DNA from: an uncultured Victivallis sp.
GTDB lineage: Bacteria > Verrucomicrobiota > Lentisphaeria > Victivallales > Victivallaceae
Length of the DNA stretch: 64,000 bases
Assembly: GCA_944389895.1 (NCBI GenBank)
Contig: CALXOA010000119.1
Span: 1 to 64,000 of the forward strand
Reading direction: 5' to 3'
The translations under genes were made by a program, and so were the position numbers. Positions 38,620 through 47,850 of the stretch are shown one piece after another; within the stretch, counting starts at the first letter, position 1; the number at the start of each line of letters is the position of its first letter. The notes beneath the pieces are model-generated. The model was not told the DNA's origin, did not search any database, and saw nothing but the letters and a program-made list of their open reading frames with translations.

Positions 38620-40296
38620 TTAGCGATTCGTCTTGTTCAGCACGTCGGAAACCTTCTCCGGACTGGAACTGTAGATCGCAATGAAATCGACGTCGTTGAA
38701 GCTGGTCAGAGGCTGATTGACAACCTTGGTCTCGAGTTCCTTGAACTCGGTGCTGGCAGCGGCCATGCGCGCCGCGCGGCTCTCGTCGTACTCAGCCTGC
38801 GCCTTGGCGATTTCAACCTGAGCACGACGCTTTGCTGCAGCCAGCTCCTCCTTGAGACCGCCCAGCGTCTTGGAGTCGATGCTGCGCAGCCCGAGGGTGT
38901 TCAGCAACCGGTAATAGGCAACGTAGTAGTTCCCCAGCGTCAACAGACGCTCAATCTCAGTCTCGGCGGTGACCAGACGCATGTGATCAAGTTCCAGAGA
39001 GGAGAGCGCCCCGGTGATATCCTTGCTGGCGGTGGCGGCCTTGAGATTGTTGCTGTAAGTGGTGAACACCTTGTCATCGATCTGGAAGCGCTCCTTGGTC
39101 GCCATCAGGTTCGCATGAGCGATACGGACCTGCGCCATCACACCCACAGCCTGCGCAAAGGTACGGGCCTCTTCGGCGTCGACCTGGCTGCTGTAGGCCT
39201 GGTAGCGGGCGATATGCTGGGGCAATTTCAGGAGATTGTAGGCGGCGCGAATGCCGAGTTCCCACCAGCTCGAATGATAGAGGAAGCTGTTGGTGCTGTT
39301 CGTGAAGTCCGTGTAGATCCGAACGTTCGGGAACATCATCAGGATCGTCTTGCGGCATTCAAGCACATTGATGTGCTTCTGCATGTCGATTTCATACAGT
39401 TCAGGACGCTCAAGCAGAGCAATCTGCTCCATCAGCTCGATGTTCGGCAGGTCAAAATCCGGCACCTGATTCAAATAGGAATCCTCGACGAGGATCTTGC
39501 CCGAGGGATAAAGCCCGAGCTGCGAACGCAACTCGACGCAGCTGTTCTCATAACTGCGGATATAGTTGGTCAGACGCTTCTCCATCTCGACGAAACGACG
39601 GGTTTCATCAAAGGCGCGGAAGGGATCGATCTCACGGGCCTTGCTCAATTTTTCGATCAGCGCGTAGCGATTCCGGCAATCCTCAAGCAGTGACGTGGTG
39701 ATCCGGATCGCCTTCTGCGCAGCGGCAACCTGGAAGTAACTTTTGACAACATCGAGCGTCAGGTTCTGACCGGCGCGCTTGGTCCGCAATTCGCGCATCA
39801 TCGCACGGTCCTCGGCCTGCTGCGTGTTGAAAAACGCCAGACCGAAGTCCAGAACGCTCAGCGCAAGATCCACATTGAGATAGTTCAATGCCCGATCCTG
39901 GCTGGTGCTGTAACCATAGGTCAAACCACCCTCTCCAACCTTTTCACTGCTCGACGCCGGAACGTTGCTGCGATCGGTGAAGGTATTGGAAACATTCAAC
40001 TCCGGCAGCATACCGAGCATCTCGGCCGTCTTCATCTCATGAGCGACACTCTCCTCAAGGCTCATCACCTTGAGGTCAAGATTGTGCTTCATCGCCATTT
40101 CGATGCACTCGATAAGCCCCATCTTCTTGCCGTCCATCATATCGCGATACTGGGCGGCATTGAAATGCTTCATCGCATATTCAGCCCGTTCCTGCCGGTA
40201 GTCCTCATAGGACTTGCAGCCACTCATGGCCAGCATGCCGGCGACGGCTCCGACGCATCCGATTCCGAACAGCACTGAATTTGTTTTCTTCATCAT
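38620..40296 (-). CDS. TolC-like outer membrane efflux lipoprotein
   Basis: The 558-residue protein has a signal ending in a lipobox-like AMSGC (Cys27). Two TolC-type halves with long helices follow (for example LTLDVVKSYFQVAAAQKAIRI and VMAQVRIAHANLMATKERFQ). It should form the trimeric outer-membrane duct. The stop is 19 nt from the start of the giant protein gene, so the two are in one operon and the channel is expected to serve that protein rather than the RND pump at 7252. The C-terminal helix (about residues 470-520) is charged and Ala-rich. Confidence 0.88.
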   Translation of the reverse strand: MMKKTNSVLFGIGCVGAVAGMLAMSGCKSYEDYRQERAEYAMKHFNAAQYRDMMDGKKMGLIECIEMAMKHNLDLKVMSLEESVAHEMKTAEMLGMLPELNVSNTFTDRSNVPASSSEKVGEGGLTYGYSTSQDRALNYLNVDLALSVLDFGLAFFNTQQAEDRAMMRELRTKRAGQNLTLDVVKSYFQVAAAQKAIRITTSLLEDCRNRYALIEKLSKAREIDPFRAFDETRRFVEMEKRLTNYIRSYENSCVELRSQLGLYPSGKILVEDSYLNQVPDFDLPNIELMEQIALLERPELYEIDMQKHINVLECRKTILMMFPNVRIYTDFTNSTNSFLYHSSWWELGIRAAYNLLKLPQHIARYQAYSSQVDAEEARTFAQAVGVMAQVRIAHANLMATKERFQIDDKVFTTYSNNLKAATASKDITGALSSLELDHMRLVTAETEIERLLTLGNYYVAYYRLLNTLGLRSIDSKTLGGLKEELAAAKRRAQVEIAKAQAEYDESRAARMAAASTEFKELETKVVNQPLTSFNDVDFIAIYSSSPEKVSDVLNKTNR

Positions 40297-40372
40297 CTTA
40301 CTTCCTTCTGGCTTGGATAATGTATTGTCACTGTTGTTGTTATTTTTTCAGATTCAATTCTGGATATTCACG

Positions 40373-42760
40373 TCAGAGCGCCAATTCACGCTGCATCTTT
40401 TCAAGCGCCGACACCTTGTCTTTCGCCAACTCAAAACCATTCTGTGCCGACTTCTCATACCATGCGAGAGCCTCATATACATCCGGCTCGGTTCCAATTC
40501 CCTGCTCATAACAATTCCCGAGCCGGAATTGCGCATACTTGTTCCCGAGCAACGCAGACTCGCGGAAAAAGGCGAGAGCGGTCTGCGGATTCTTCATCAC
40601 GCCGCGGCCGTTCTCATAACAGCCGGCAAGAGCGTAAAGCCCGTAGGGGTTCTTCTTGGCCGCCGACTTTTCGTACCAGGAGAAGGCTTTCTGATAGTCG
40701 AGCTTCGTGCCGATCCCGTTCTCATACATCAGCCCGAGCTGATACATCGCCTCGGCATTCCCAAGCTCGGCGGCAATCCGGATATAGTGGAAAGCCTGTT
40801 CAAAACTGGAGGTGGTACCATCTCCATCCTTGTAACAGAGCCCGAGATAGAAGCAACCGTTGACGTTGTTCTGCGCAGCCGAACGCTTGAAGGATTCAAA
40901 CGCCTTCGCCGGATTCCGGGGGACTCCGATTCCCTTCAACTCACAAAGCCCCATCCAGAACTGCCCCTCGGCATTCCCGAGTTCAGCAGCACGGCGGAAA
41001 TACCCGACGGCAGTATCGATGTTGCGGTCGACGCCGGTTCCCTCAAAGTAACATTTACCGAGCCACGCGATCGCATCACCGTTATTCTGTTTTTCAGCCT
41101 GCCGGAAGTATTCCAGCATTTTTGCGGTATCCTTCGGCACATCCCCGAGACCATTGCGGCTGTAGAGACCTAGCATGTGCAGCGCTTTCGCATTACCGGC
41201 CTTGCCGGCGGCCTCCAGCCACCGGAACCCCTCCTTGTAATCCTGAGGAACCAGAACACCGTCGGAATAGATCTTGCCGAGCAGATACTGCGCTTCCGGA
41301 TCATTCGCCTCGGCAGCACGGCGAAGCATCGCCACACCTTTCTCCGCATCGGCGTTTTCAACACCGATTCCATTCAGCAGAAAGTCTCCCAGAGAGAGTT
41401 CCGCCGCACGATTGCCCTGTTCGGCGGCGGCTGTCAACCACTCCACCGCCTCCTGACTGTTCTGCTCAACGCCATATCCCTGCTGGCAGAACATCGCATA
41501 AAGCAACTGCCCGTAGCTGTCGCCACTCTCGGCGGAACGTCTGGCGGACTGCGCCGCCAGTACCGGATTGACCTCAGTCCCATACCCTTTCTGATAGCAG
41601 AGAGCAAGGAAATACTGCCCCTCGGAACTTCCCGCCTCGGCAGCCCTGGAAAACCACTGAAACGCCTTCGCCCGATCCACGGCAACCCCTTCCGCACCGG
41701 TAAGGTAGAGCCTTCCCAGCCGGCACTGCGCCGAAAGATTCCCGCGCTCAGCCGCACGCTGCAGGTATTTTACGCCTTCACTCACACTGCCGGGCGTTTG
41801 CACATAGTGCTCACCGAGCAGCGTCACAGCTTCAACGCTGCCGAGTTCGGCCGCCTTCTTCAGGTACTCAAGCGATTTGGCGGAATCGGCGGAGTAGTAT
41901 CTGGCAAGCGCCAGATAAGCAAGCGGACTGTCAGCGGCGGCGGCACGGTTGTAATATTCCAGAGCTTTTGCCTTGTCTTCCGGCACGCCGTCACCCTTGA
42001 AACAGCAGTCGCCCAACAGCACCATCGCCTGCGCGTTGCCGCGATCAACCGCACGCCGGATCAGGGAAAGAGCCTTCTCCACATCACGTTCAACCTCGTA
42101 ACCGTTGAGATAGCACTCTCCCAACGCGGCCAGAGCATAGGTATTGTCGGAGTCGGCGGCGCGCCGGAACCACTTGATCGCCTCCGCATAATCGCGCCGC
42201 ATCGAAATCCCGTCGCGGAACCAGGTCCCGATCATGTATTCGGCGGAAGCATTGCCGAGCCGCGCCGAACGAAGCAGATAACGCAACGCCAGATCATCGT
42301 CCTGTCGGACGCCCTGCCCATCGTGGTAGATGACCGCCAGCAGCAGAAGGGCATCGGAGTTGTCTGCCGCAGCCGCGCGCTCCAGAAAAGCCACCGCCTC
42401 AGGAATATTCTGCTTGACACCAAGCCCCTTGAAAAGCATGAAACCCGCCCAGAACTCACCGAACGCATTTTTCGCATCGGCAGCCTTGCGGTAATTCTGA
42501 TAAGCCTGCGCGTAATCCTGCTTGACCCCCAGACCGTTGCTGTAACAATAACCAAGATAAGCCAGTGCGGCGGGATTATTCTCAGCGGCCCCTTTCTTCA
42601 GAACCGAGACAACATCCTCAAGCGTCGAAACCTGACTCTCGGGGAAGTTGTTCTGAATCGCGCTCTTCAGAAAAGCCTCGGCCTCCTCCCCGGCCCACAC
42701 GCAATTGCACAGCGAACAGACGGCAACGAGCCGGAGCATGGCACCCTTGAAGCCCATCAT
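40373..42760 (-). CDS. Sel1-repeat (SLR) protein, exported
   Basis: The 795-residue protein starts with a signal peptide (ending VWAGEEA). About 20 consecutive 36-residue Sel1 repeats follow, recognisable by AxxxLGxxYxxGxGVxxDxxKAxxWxxxAA. Sel1 repeats form alpha-solenoids that mediate protein contacts, often in the periplasm and linked to surface structures. The ATG at 42760 has AGG 8 nt upstream; a GTG just before is less likely. It lies 76 nt upstream of the TolC-like gene and is probably part of the same transcript, possibly as a scaffold or assembly factor. The precise role is unknown. Confidence 0.85.
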   Translation of the reverse strand: MMGFKGAMLRLVAVCSLCNCVWAGEEAEAFLKSAIQNNFPESQVSTLEDVVSVLKKGAAENNPAALAYLGYCYSNGLGVKQDYAQAYQNYRKAADAKNAFGEFWAGFMLFKGLGVKQNIPEAVAFLERAAAADNSDALLLLAVIYHDGQGVRQDDDLALRYLLRSARLGNASAEYMIGTWFRDGISMRRDYAEAIKWFRRAADSDNTYALAALGECYLNGYEVERDVEKALSLIRRAVDRGNAQAMVLLGDCCFKGDGVPEDKAKALEYYNRAAAADSPLAYLALARYYSADSAKSLEYLKKAAELGSVEAVTLLGEHYVQTPGSVSEGVKYLQRAAERGNLSAQCRLGRLYLTGAEGVAVDRAKAFQWFSRAAEAGSSEGQYFLALCYQKGYGTEVNPVLAAQSARRSAESGDSYGQLLYAMFCQQGYGVEQNSQEAVEWLTAAAEQGNRAAELSLGDFLLNGIGVENADAEKGVAMLRRAAEANDPEAQYLLGKIYSDGVLVPQDYKEGFRWLEAAGKAGNAKALHMLGLYSRNGLGDVPKDTAKMLEYFRQAEKQNNGDAIAWLGKCYFEGTGVDRNIDTAVGYFRRAAELGNAEGQFWMGLCELKGIGVPRNPAKAFESFKRSAAQNNVNGCFYLGLCYKDGDGTTSSFEQAFHYIRIAAELGNAEAMYQLGLMYENGIGTKLDYQKAFSWYEKSAAKKNPYGLYALAGCYENGRGVMKNPQTALAFFRESALLGNKYAQFRLGNCYEQGIGTEPDVYEALAWYEKSAQNGFELAKDKVSALEKMQRELAL

Positions 42761-43056
42761 CACTCAAACCTTTCAATATGCATCAATAAAATTTCCCAAA
42801 TTCCTACCACAACACATCTTTTTCTCCGCCCGGAGCACACACCGGACTCCAGAGCGCAAAAAACACCACAGGAAGCCTGCCGCCGTATTCACAGCAACCG
42901 TTTTCCCGGGTTTTTTCTCAACATACACCCTTTGATTTTATCGAACTTTCTGACAGCCCGGGCTTTTTCATTTCTCGTGCTTCAACTCACCGTGCACTGA
43001 CACGCAGGGTGAAAAAAACATATTTTTTTTGAAAAAACCGACCCGACCTGTTACTA

Positions 43057-43085
43057 ACTATATCAAGCGTTTCTTCAAAAGTCAA
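43057..43085 (-). promoter_or_regulatory. Sigma-70 promoter of the export operon
   Basis: Minus-strand TTGACT (43085-43080), a 17-nt spacer and TATAGT (43062-43057). The start site would be near 43050, about 290 nt before the Sel1-repeat gene. Confidence 0.7.
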
Positions 43086-43182
43086 TGACAAAAAATAAAA
43101 ATAAACAAGTTTTTTGACACAACTTTCTTTCCGACACAATGCTCAGACTCGATTCTGTTCCTCAAAAAAAAACCACATCCTA

Positions 43183-43210
43183 TTGAAAATCGCCAATTCG
43201 CCGCTATACT
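43183..43210 (+). promoter_or_regulatory. Sigma-70 promoter of the polysaccharide genes
   Basis: TTGAAA (43183-43188), a 16-nt spacer and TATACT (43205-43210) lie about 185 nt before the start at 43401. Confidence 0.65.
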
Positions 43211-43229
43211 ATATAAATATGGGAAGGAA

Positions 43230-43275
43230 CGCAGAACAGGGATTGCAGTTGATATTCCGACGCAGAAAGGGATTG
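43230..43275 (+). repeat. Direct repeat in the leader of the polysaccharide operon
   Basis: CGCAGAACAGGGATTG (43230-43245) recurs as CGCAGAAAGGGATTG (43261-43275), 31 bp apart, just downstream of the promoter. It could be a pair of regulator sites or part of an RNA structure. Confidence 0.6.
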
Positions 43276-43400
43276 TGTCGCACGTCCGGAGATGGATGTC
43301 TCCATTCCGCAAACAGGCCGATCACCGATTGCAAACCGTCTGGGAATGTCCCCGTCGCATGGTTCTCTCCCCTGTAACCAAGGATTCTGGAGAAACATTG

Positions 43401-45059
43401 ATGAATATCGACAACCACCCGCTGCGTACGCCCTGGCTGCTGGCCGGAGCGGCAGTGGTGCTTCTGCTGCCGATCATCATCCTGACGGATCTGCCGCAAC
43501 GCGATGTTCTATGCCGCTATGCGCCGATGGCCGACGCGATTGCTGCCGGGGAGTGGGATTTTGCGTTTCATCCCCGGATTCCCCCGCTCTTTCCCCTGCT
43601 TGCGGGGGGAATCGCGTGGTTGTTCGACTGCAATGGATTTCTGGCCGCAAAACTGGCCAGCATGTTCTGCATGGCGGTGACCGTATTCCCGTTGTATGCG
43701 CTCTTCCGGCGTGTCTTTCAGGAGAGAACCGCGTGGATCGGCTGCATTTTATTTCTCTTCTGTTCCTATCTGCTGCGGCTCGCCTCAGCCGGATTGCGCG
43801 AAAGCGCAAAGACCTTTGGCTTCCTCTGGGCTGTATACGCCCTGCTCGTCATCTATCAGGAAAGACAGCGGTGGCGCGGCTATCTGATGCTCGGAGTCGC
43901 CTCCGCCTGGATGATGGCGATCCGGGACGACAGCGTGCTGATCGCGGGCTGTCTCTGGCTCGCGGCGTTGATCCTTGAGTTGCGGCGTTTCCGTGCCGTT
44001 CCGTACCGGAGCTGTGCCGCTGCGGGTATGATTCTTCTGCTGCTTGCACCTCTGCTGTATGGAAATTACCGGAGTACGGGGTACCCTGTTCCGAGTGCAC
44101 GTTTCGCTCTGATCGCTTCCAGCCTGATTCCGCCGTATCTGTTTGGCGGTTCTCCCGTTGGGAAAGCGCAGGAGTCTGCTCCCGCGACGAAGGTTCCAGG
44201 AAAAACCGCGTCGCAGCTTGCTCCATCCTCCCCTTCCCTGCCACCTCCCCCCGAACCTGCTCCGCCACCTCCGCCGGCACCGTCAAACGTTCAGCTTATC
44301 GAAGAATTCTGCATGTCGCTCTTCAAAGGGCTTTATCCGGTATTTTTCATTCCCGCACTGCTGGTGATCGTGTTGCGGTTCCGCCGCCGGGAGTGGACCC
44401 CGTCGGAAACGCTGTTGCTGGCGGCACTGGCCGGACACACGCTGCTGCTGATCGCCCAGATTCTGATCTTCGACCGTCGTCTTTTCGTGTCACGCCGATA
44501 TCTGCTTCCGGCTGCGCCCCTTGCGTTCGGCTGGTCCGCGCTTTTTCTCGAATGGTTGTACAAAGAGTTCCTCAGGCGACTGCCGCAGCCGTCTGGACGC
44601 AAGGTCTTCGCCCTGTGTTGCATCGCGCTGGGGATCGGACTCTATTGTGACGCGCTGGCCCCTCAGCTCAAACAACGTTTTTCCGACACCCATGCTCCCG
44701 GCCGCATGGCCGTGCTGAAATGGAGCGGGCGGTTGCGTCGCGAATACCACGGTCCGAAGCGCAGCGGAATCGTTCCGCAGAAACATTTTGAATACAGAAC
44801 GTTCCGACGGCCTCTGGTCGTCTGCCGCGAGCTGCCGGAACTGGGATATCTTGCTGGAGGCGAAACACTTCTGCTGACACCACGAGAAGCATATCTGCGT
44901 CAAATCGACGCAGATTACCTCGCCGATGAGCTCCCGGTTTCAGCCCCGATTCCGGTTTACCACGGATATAAGGCGATCGCATCTTTTGAAGAATGCGGCA
45001 AACGTTATGTCCTCTGGGAAAGTCTGAGGATACCCAACCGGGAGGGGAGTGAAAAATGA
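43401..45059 (+). CDS. GT39/ArnT-like membrane glycosyltransferase
   Basis: The 552-residue polytopic protein resembles the PMT/ArnT (GT-C) superfamily. A first membrane helix is followed by a loop with acidic residues (TDLPQRDVLCRYAPMADAI) and then many hydrophobic helices. Such enzymes transfer sugars from a polyprenyl-phosphate donor on the outer face of the inner membrane. A Pro-rich loop (about residues 275-295) splits the membrane domain and is not typical. The ATG at 43401 has GGAG 8 nt upstream; longer in-frame starts lack one. The stop overlaps the WbaP-type gene (ATGA), so both act in one surface-glycan pathway. Confidence 0.8.
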   Translation: MNIDNHPLRTPWLLAGAAVVLLLPIIILTDLPQRDVLCRYAPMADAIAAGEWDFAFHPRIPPLFPLLAGGIAWLFDCNGFLAAKLASMFCMAVTVFPLYALFRRVFQERTAWIGCILFLFCSYLLRLASAGLRESAKTFGFLWAVYALLVIYQERQRWRGYLMLGVASAWMMAIRDDSVLIAGCLWLAALILELRRFRAVPYRSCAAAGMILLLLAPLLYGNYRSTGYPVPSARFALIASSLIPPYLFGGSPVGKAQESAPATKVPGKTASQLAPSSPSLPPPPEPAPPPPPAPSNVQLIEEFCMSLFKGLYPVFFIPALLVIVLRFRRREWTPSETLLLAALAGHTLLLIAQILIFDRRLFVSRRYLLPAAPLAFGWSALFLEWLYKEFLRRLPQPSGRKVFALCCIALGIGLYCDALAPQLKQRFSDTHAPGRMAVLKWSGRLRREYHGPKRSGIVPQKHFEYRTFRRPLVVCRELPELGYLAGGETLLLTPREAYLRQIDADYLADELPVSAPIPVYHGYKAIASFEECGKRYVLWESLRIPNREGSEK

Positions 45060-46465
45060 CTGCTGCGAGAATCCGGGTAATTCTCCTCGCCCTGACAGAC
45101 CTCCTGGGCATGGCCGGCATCTGGATGGCGACGGCAGCCATCTATCAATATTTCGGAGGAGAGTATCCTCTCAAAATCTACTGCAGGCTCTGGCCGGTGC
45201 TGCCGCTCTTTCTGTGCTGTAACGGTTTCATCCGGCTCTATCACGGCAACTTCTTCTACCCGGGAAACGCGCTGCCGCCGGTCGAAGAAATCCGCCGGTT
45301 GTTCTTTTCCGTCTCCCTGACCTATCTGCTGTTGCTCTCCTACCTTCTGTTGTCGCGTCACACTCACGAGTATTCGCGCGCAGTGGTCCTGATCAGCTGG
45401 ATGATCAGTTGCATGCTGATCATGCCGCTGCGCAACCTGACCCGGATTCTGATGAAAAAACTCGGGATCGGCCAGATCCGGATTCTGATCGCAGGAGCCG
45501 GGCGGACCGGCCAGCAGCTTGCGGAAGACCTCGACGACGATTTCCATTTCGGCTTCCAGGTAGTCGGGTTCCTGGACGACAACCCGAACCGGCTCGCAAA
45601 CACCCGGTTCAAAGGCATGCGTCTCGGCGGTCTGAAAGATGCGATCCCCTGCGCGAAGGAGGCCGGGCAGATCCATTATCTGGTCTGTTGTCTGCCGTTG
45701 CAGGTTACCCAGAGCTGGCTGCACGACTACATGCGTTACTTCACTCATCTGACCATCATCCCGGACAATCAGATCTTTCCGATCTCCTGGTCCTACCCGA
45801 CCAACCTGCAGGGTTTTGCCGGTCTGGAACTGCGCAATCAACTGCTGCTTCCTGGACCACGGATTCTGAAATCCCTGCTGGAGATCTTTCTCTCTTTCTG
45901 CGGACTGTTGCTGTTGTGGCCGCTCTTCCTGCTGCTGGCGCTGCTGGTAAAATGTTCCAGCCCGGGGCCGATCTTCTATCGGGCCAGGCGCCTCGGTCTT
46001 CACGGCCGCCCACTCCAGGTCTGGAAGTTCCGAACGATGTACCGCGACGCCGACGACCGACTTGAGAAGCTGCTCGAGGAGAATCCTGAGTTCGGTCGCC
46101 AGTGGCGACTCAAATTCAAGCTCGACAACGACCCGCGGGTCACGCCGCTCGGACGTTACCTGCGCAAAACCAGCCTGGACGAGTTGCCCCAGCTCTTCAA
46201 CGTGCTGCTCGGAGAGATGGCAATGATCGGCCCCCGTCCGATCGTCGAAGAGGAAAAGAGTTATTATGGAGACAATTACAATGTCTTTTCCCGTGTCAAA
46301 CCGGGCATTACCGGGTTGTGGCAGGTATCCGGACGCAGCGACAATTGCTACGATCGCCGGGTAACGCTTGACATGTATTACATCATCAACTGGTCCATCT
46401 GGCTGGATATCCATATTCTCTTTCGTACTCTGCTCGAAGTAGTGCGGTGCCGCGGAGCAAGATAA
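45056..46465 (+). CDS. Undecaprenyl-phosphate hexose-1-phosphate transferase (WbaP/PglC superfamily)
   Basis: The 469-residue protein has four to five N-terminal membrane helices. A Rossmann-like CoA-binding-type domain follows (ILIAGAGRTGQQLAEDL, about residues 135-235). The C-terminal bacterial sugar transferase domain has KFRTMYRDAD, DPRVTPLGRYLRKTSLDELP and MIGPRPIV. It starts exopolysaccharide or O-antigen units by moving hexose 1-phosphate from a UDP-sugar to undecaprenyl phosphate. It overlaps the upstream glycosyltransferase by 4 nt. No downstream polymerase or flippase genes follow. Confidence 0.92.
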   Translation: MTAARIRVILLALTDLLGMAGIWMATAAIYQYFGGEYPLKIYCRLWPVLPLFLCCNGFIRLYHGNFFYPGNALPPVEEIRRLFFSVSLTYLLLLSYLLLSRHTHEYSRAVVLISWMISCMLIMPLRNLTRILMKKLGIGQIRILIAGAGRTGQQLAEDLDDDFHFGFQVVGFLDDNPNRLANTRFKGMRLGGLKDAIPCAKEAGQIHYLVCCLPLQVTQSWLHDYMRYFTHLTIIPDNQIFPISWSYPTNLQGFAGLELRNQLLLPGPRILKSLLEIFLSFCGLLLLWPLFLLLALLVKCSSPGPIFYRARRLGLHGRPLQVWKFRTMYRDADDRLEKLLEENPEFGRQWRLKFKLDNDPRVTPLGRYLRKTSLDELPQLFNVLLGEMAMIGPRPIVEEEKSYYGDNYNVFSRVKPGITGLWQVSGRSDNCYDRRVTLDMYYIINWSIWLDIHILFRTLLEVVRCRGAR

Positions 46466-46798
46466 AGTAAAAAAACAAGAGAATCGCTGTTCTCTGCGCC
46501 GTTTCATTAGCGTCACTACTCTCTCCGCCGGCAGTTTTCCTTCCGGATATCCAGGATCGAAACCATATGGAAACTCTCCGGAATCATCAGAAAAAATCAA
46601 CTGCGGGGGAGGAAACCGGGCAAGCCGGATGGGCTCACATCGGAACGGAGAAAATCCCATATCGTATTTTCCCCCTGGCCTCAACCCCATATCATATATT
46701 ATCAATATCATTCGTGCGCGTTGCTTCCCTCTGTACCGGCAGGTTACGTCCAGAGGAAATTCGTTCACGATGTCCCTTTGCGGGCTCCCCTTCTCCAG
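46466..46798. other. Intergenic region between convergent genes, no gene found
   Basis: This 333-nt gap holds no supported coding region or RNA gene. Two 15-nt near repeats starting CCCATATC (46656-46670 and 46686-46700, 30 bp apart) lie in an AT-rich part; their meaning is unclear. Confidence 0.5.
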
Positions 46799-47821
46799 TC
46801 AATGACGAAACACGGCAGGAAGCGCAGCCGATCTCACTTTGCCCCCTCCGGTAATCGCAGCGATCAACCGTTCCGCGACCAGTTCCCCGCAACGGCGCCG
46901 CGGAGCAACGACAACCGGCCGCGGTGAAGGTAGACCGGGCAGATCCAATCCATCGCATCCGACGACCGGAATATCGATGCCACGTTCTGCAAGTAACTTC
47001 AGCAGACCGGGTAGCTGGTGATCATAGGCGGCCAGCAGCGCATCCGGGGTAGTCCGCTCCAGTACCCGGGCCAAAGCATCGCGCCCGCTGCCCGCCAACG
47101 GCCGGACATGGCCAACCAGAGCCGGATCCAGCTGGAAATAATTCTGAATCGCTCTGCGATAGGCGTCGAATTTCCGCAAGACGCCGGGATCGGTATAGCT
47201 CTGAGCCTGACCGATGAAAGCGATCCGGCGGCAGCCGTGCGAGGCCAGAAAATCGACCGCGTCACGAATCCCGCGCTCAAAATCGAAAACCACCTGCGGA
47301 ACCGCCGCGTCAAAGACCGGATCACACGCGGTGATGAAAGGAACCCGTTCCGCCGCGACACGGTCCAGCAGCCGTTTTTCCCCGATGCCGAGCACCACCC
47401 GGCCGCTCGCCCGGATCATCGAGAATCCGTCCAACCTGAGCAGCCCGGTTTCGCAGTCAGACTCGAGCATGTTCAACACCGGCCGAAAACCGCCGGCGGC
47501 AAGTCCGCCGACCAGCCCGGACCAGATCTCCCCCCAGAACGGATGGTTGAAAATCGACGGAAATCCCTCAAATATCACCTCGATCAACCGCCCGTCGGGC
47601 CGGAATCCTCCCGGAGCGGCGGCCACCCGGGTTCCGGCCCGCCTCCGCCGTTCCAGCATTCCCTCGGCCACCAGTCGTGCCACCGCCTTGTCGATCGTCT
47701 TGAAATTGACACCAAACTCCGTCGCCAGTTCCCGCGACGAAGGCAGAAGCCCCGTATAGAGTCCATCGGTAATCCGCCGTCGCAGTTCCGCCGCAATCGC
47801 GGGTTGTTTGCACTCTTTCAT
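46799..47821 (-). CDS. GntR-type regulator with LacI-like sugar-sensing domain
   Basis: The 340-residue protein has an N-terminal GntR winged helix (SRELATEFGVNFKTIDKAVARLVAEGML). A LacI/periplasmic-binding-protein sensor domain of about 260 residues follows (LIEVIFEGFPSIFNHPFWGEI ... RIAFIGQAQSYTDPG ... PDALLAAYDHQLPGLLK), the layout of AraR. The ATG at 47821 has GGAGG 7 nt upstream; an upstream in-frame extension was rejected. It is transcribed away from the 48010-54073 sugar operon, with operator-like repeats between them, so it probably represses that operon until a sugar is present. Confidence 0.88.
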   Translation of the reverse strand: MKECKQPAIAAELRRRITDGLYTGLLPSSRELATEFGVNFKTIDKAVARLVAEGMLERRRRAGTRVAAAPGGFRPDGRLIEVIFEGFPSIFNHPFWGEIWSGLVGGLAAGGFRPVLNMLESDCETGLLRLDGFSMIRASGRVVLGIGEKRLLDRVAAERVPFITACDPVFDAAVPQVVFDFERGIRDAVDFLASHGCRRIAFIGQAQSYTDPGVLRKFDAYRRAIQNYFQLDPALVGHVRPLAGSGRDALARVLERTTPDALLAAYDHQLPGLLKLLAERGIDIPVVGCDGLDLPGLPSPRPVVVAPRRRCGELVAERLIAAITGGGKVRSAALPAVFRH

Positions 47822-47850
47822 CCCGAATCCTCCGATAACGTCACTTCCGC

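Larger units (their letters stand above)
42761..43400. other. AT-rich divergent intergenic region
   Basis: This 640-nt region separates the export operon (-) from the polysaccharide genes (+). It contains a minus promoter (43057-43085), a plus promoter (43183-43210) and a direct repeat (43230-43275). Each transcript would have a long leader (about 290 nt minus, 185 nt plus). No tRNA or recognised small RNA was seen. Confidence 0.7.

Noticed and set aside
43290..43400. Cyclic-di-GMP-I riboswitch in the leader of the polysaccharide genes
   Set aside because: Only short stretches resemble the motif (GCAAACC and a GTAACCAAGG end); the conserved GACGCAAAGC core is missing, so it is not called.
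42761..43400. Small protein gene or tRNA in the divergent region
   Set aside because: No open frame with a ribosome site and coding character, and no cloverleaf pattern, was recognised.
46656..46700. Pair of CCCATATC-type 15-nt repeats as a promoter or operator
   Set aside because: They lie between convergent genes with no gene to control; probably chance or a remnant.
45005..46768. 587-codon minus-strand open frame opposite the WbaP-type gene
   Set aside because: It lies entirely against a confidently identified gene and has low-complexity, shadow-like composition.
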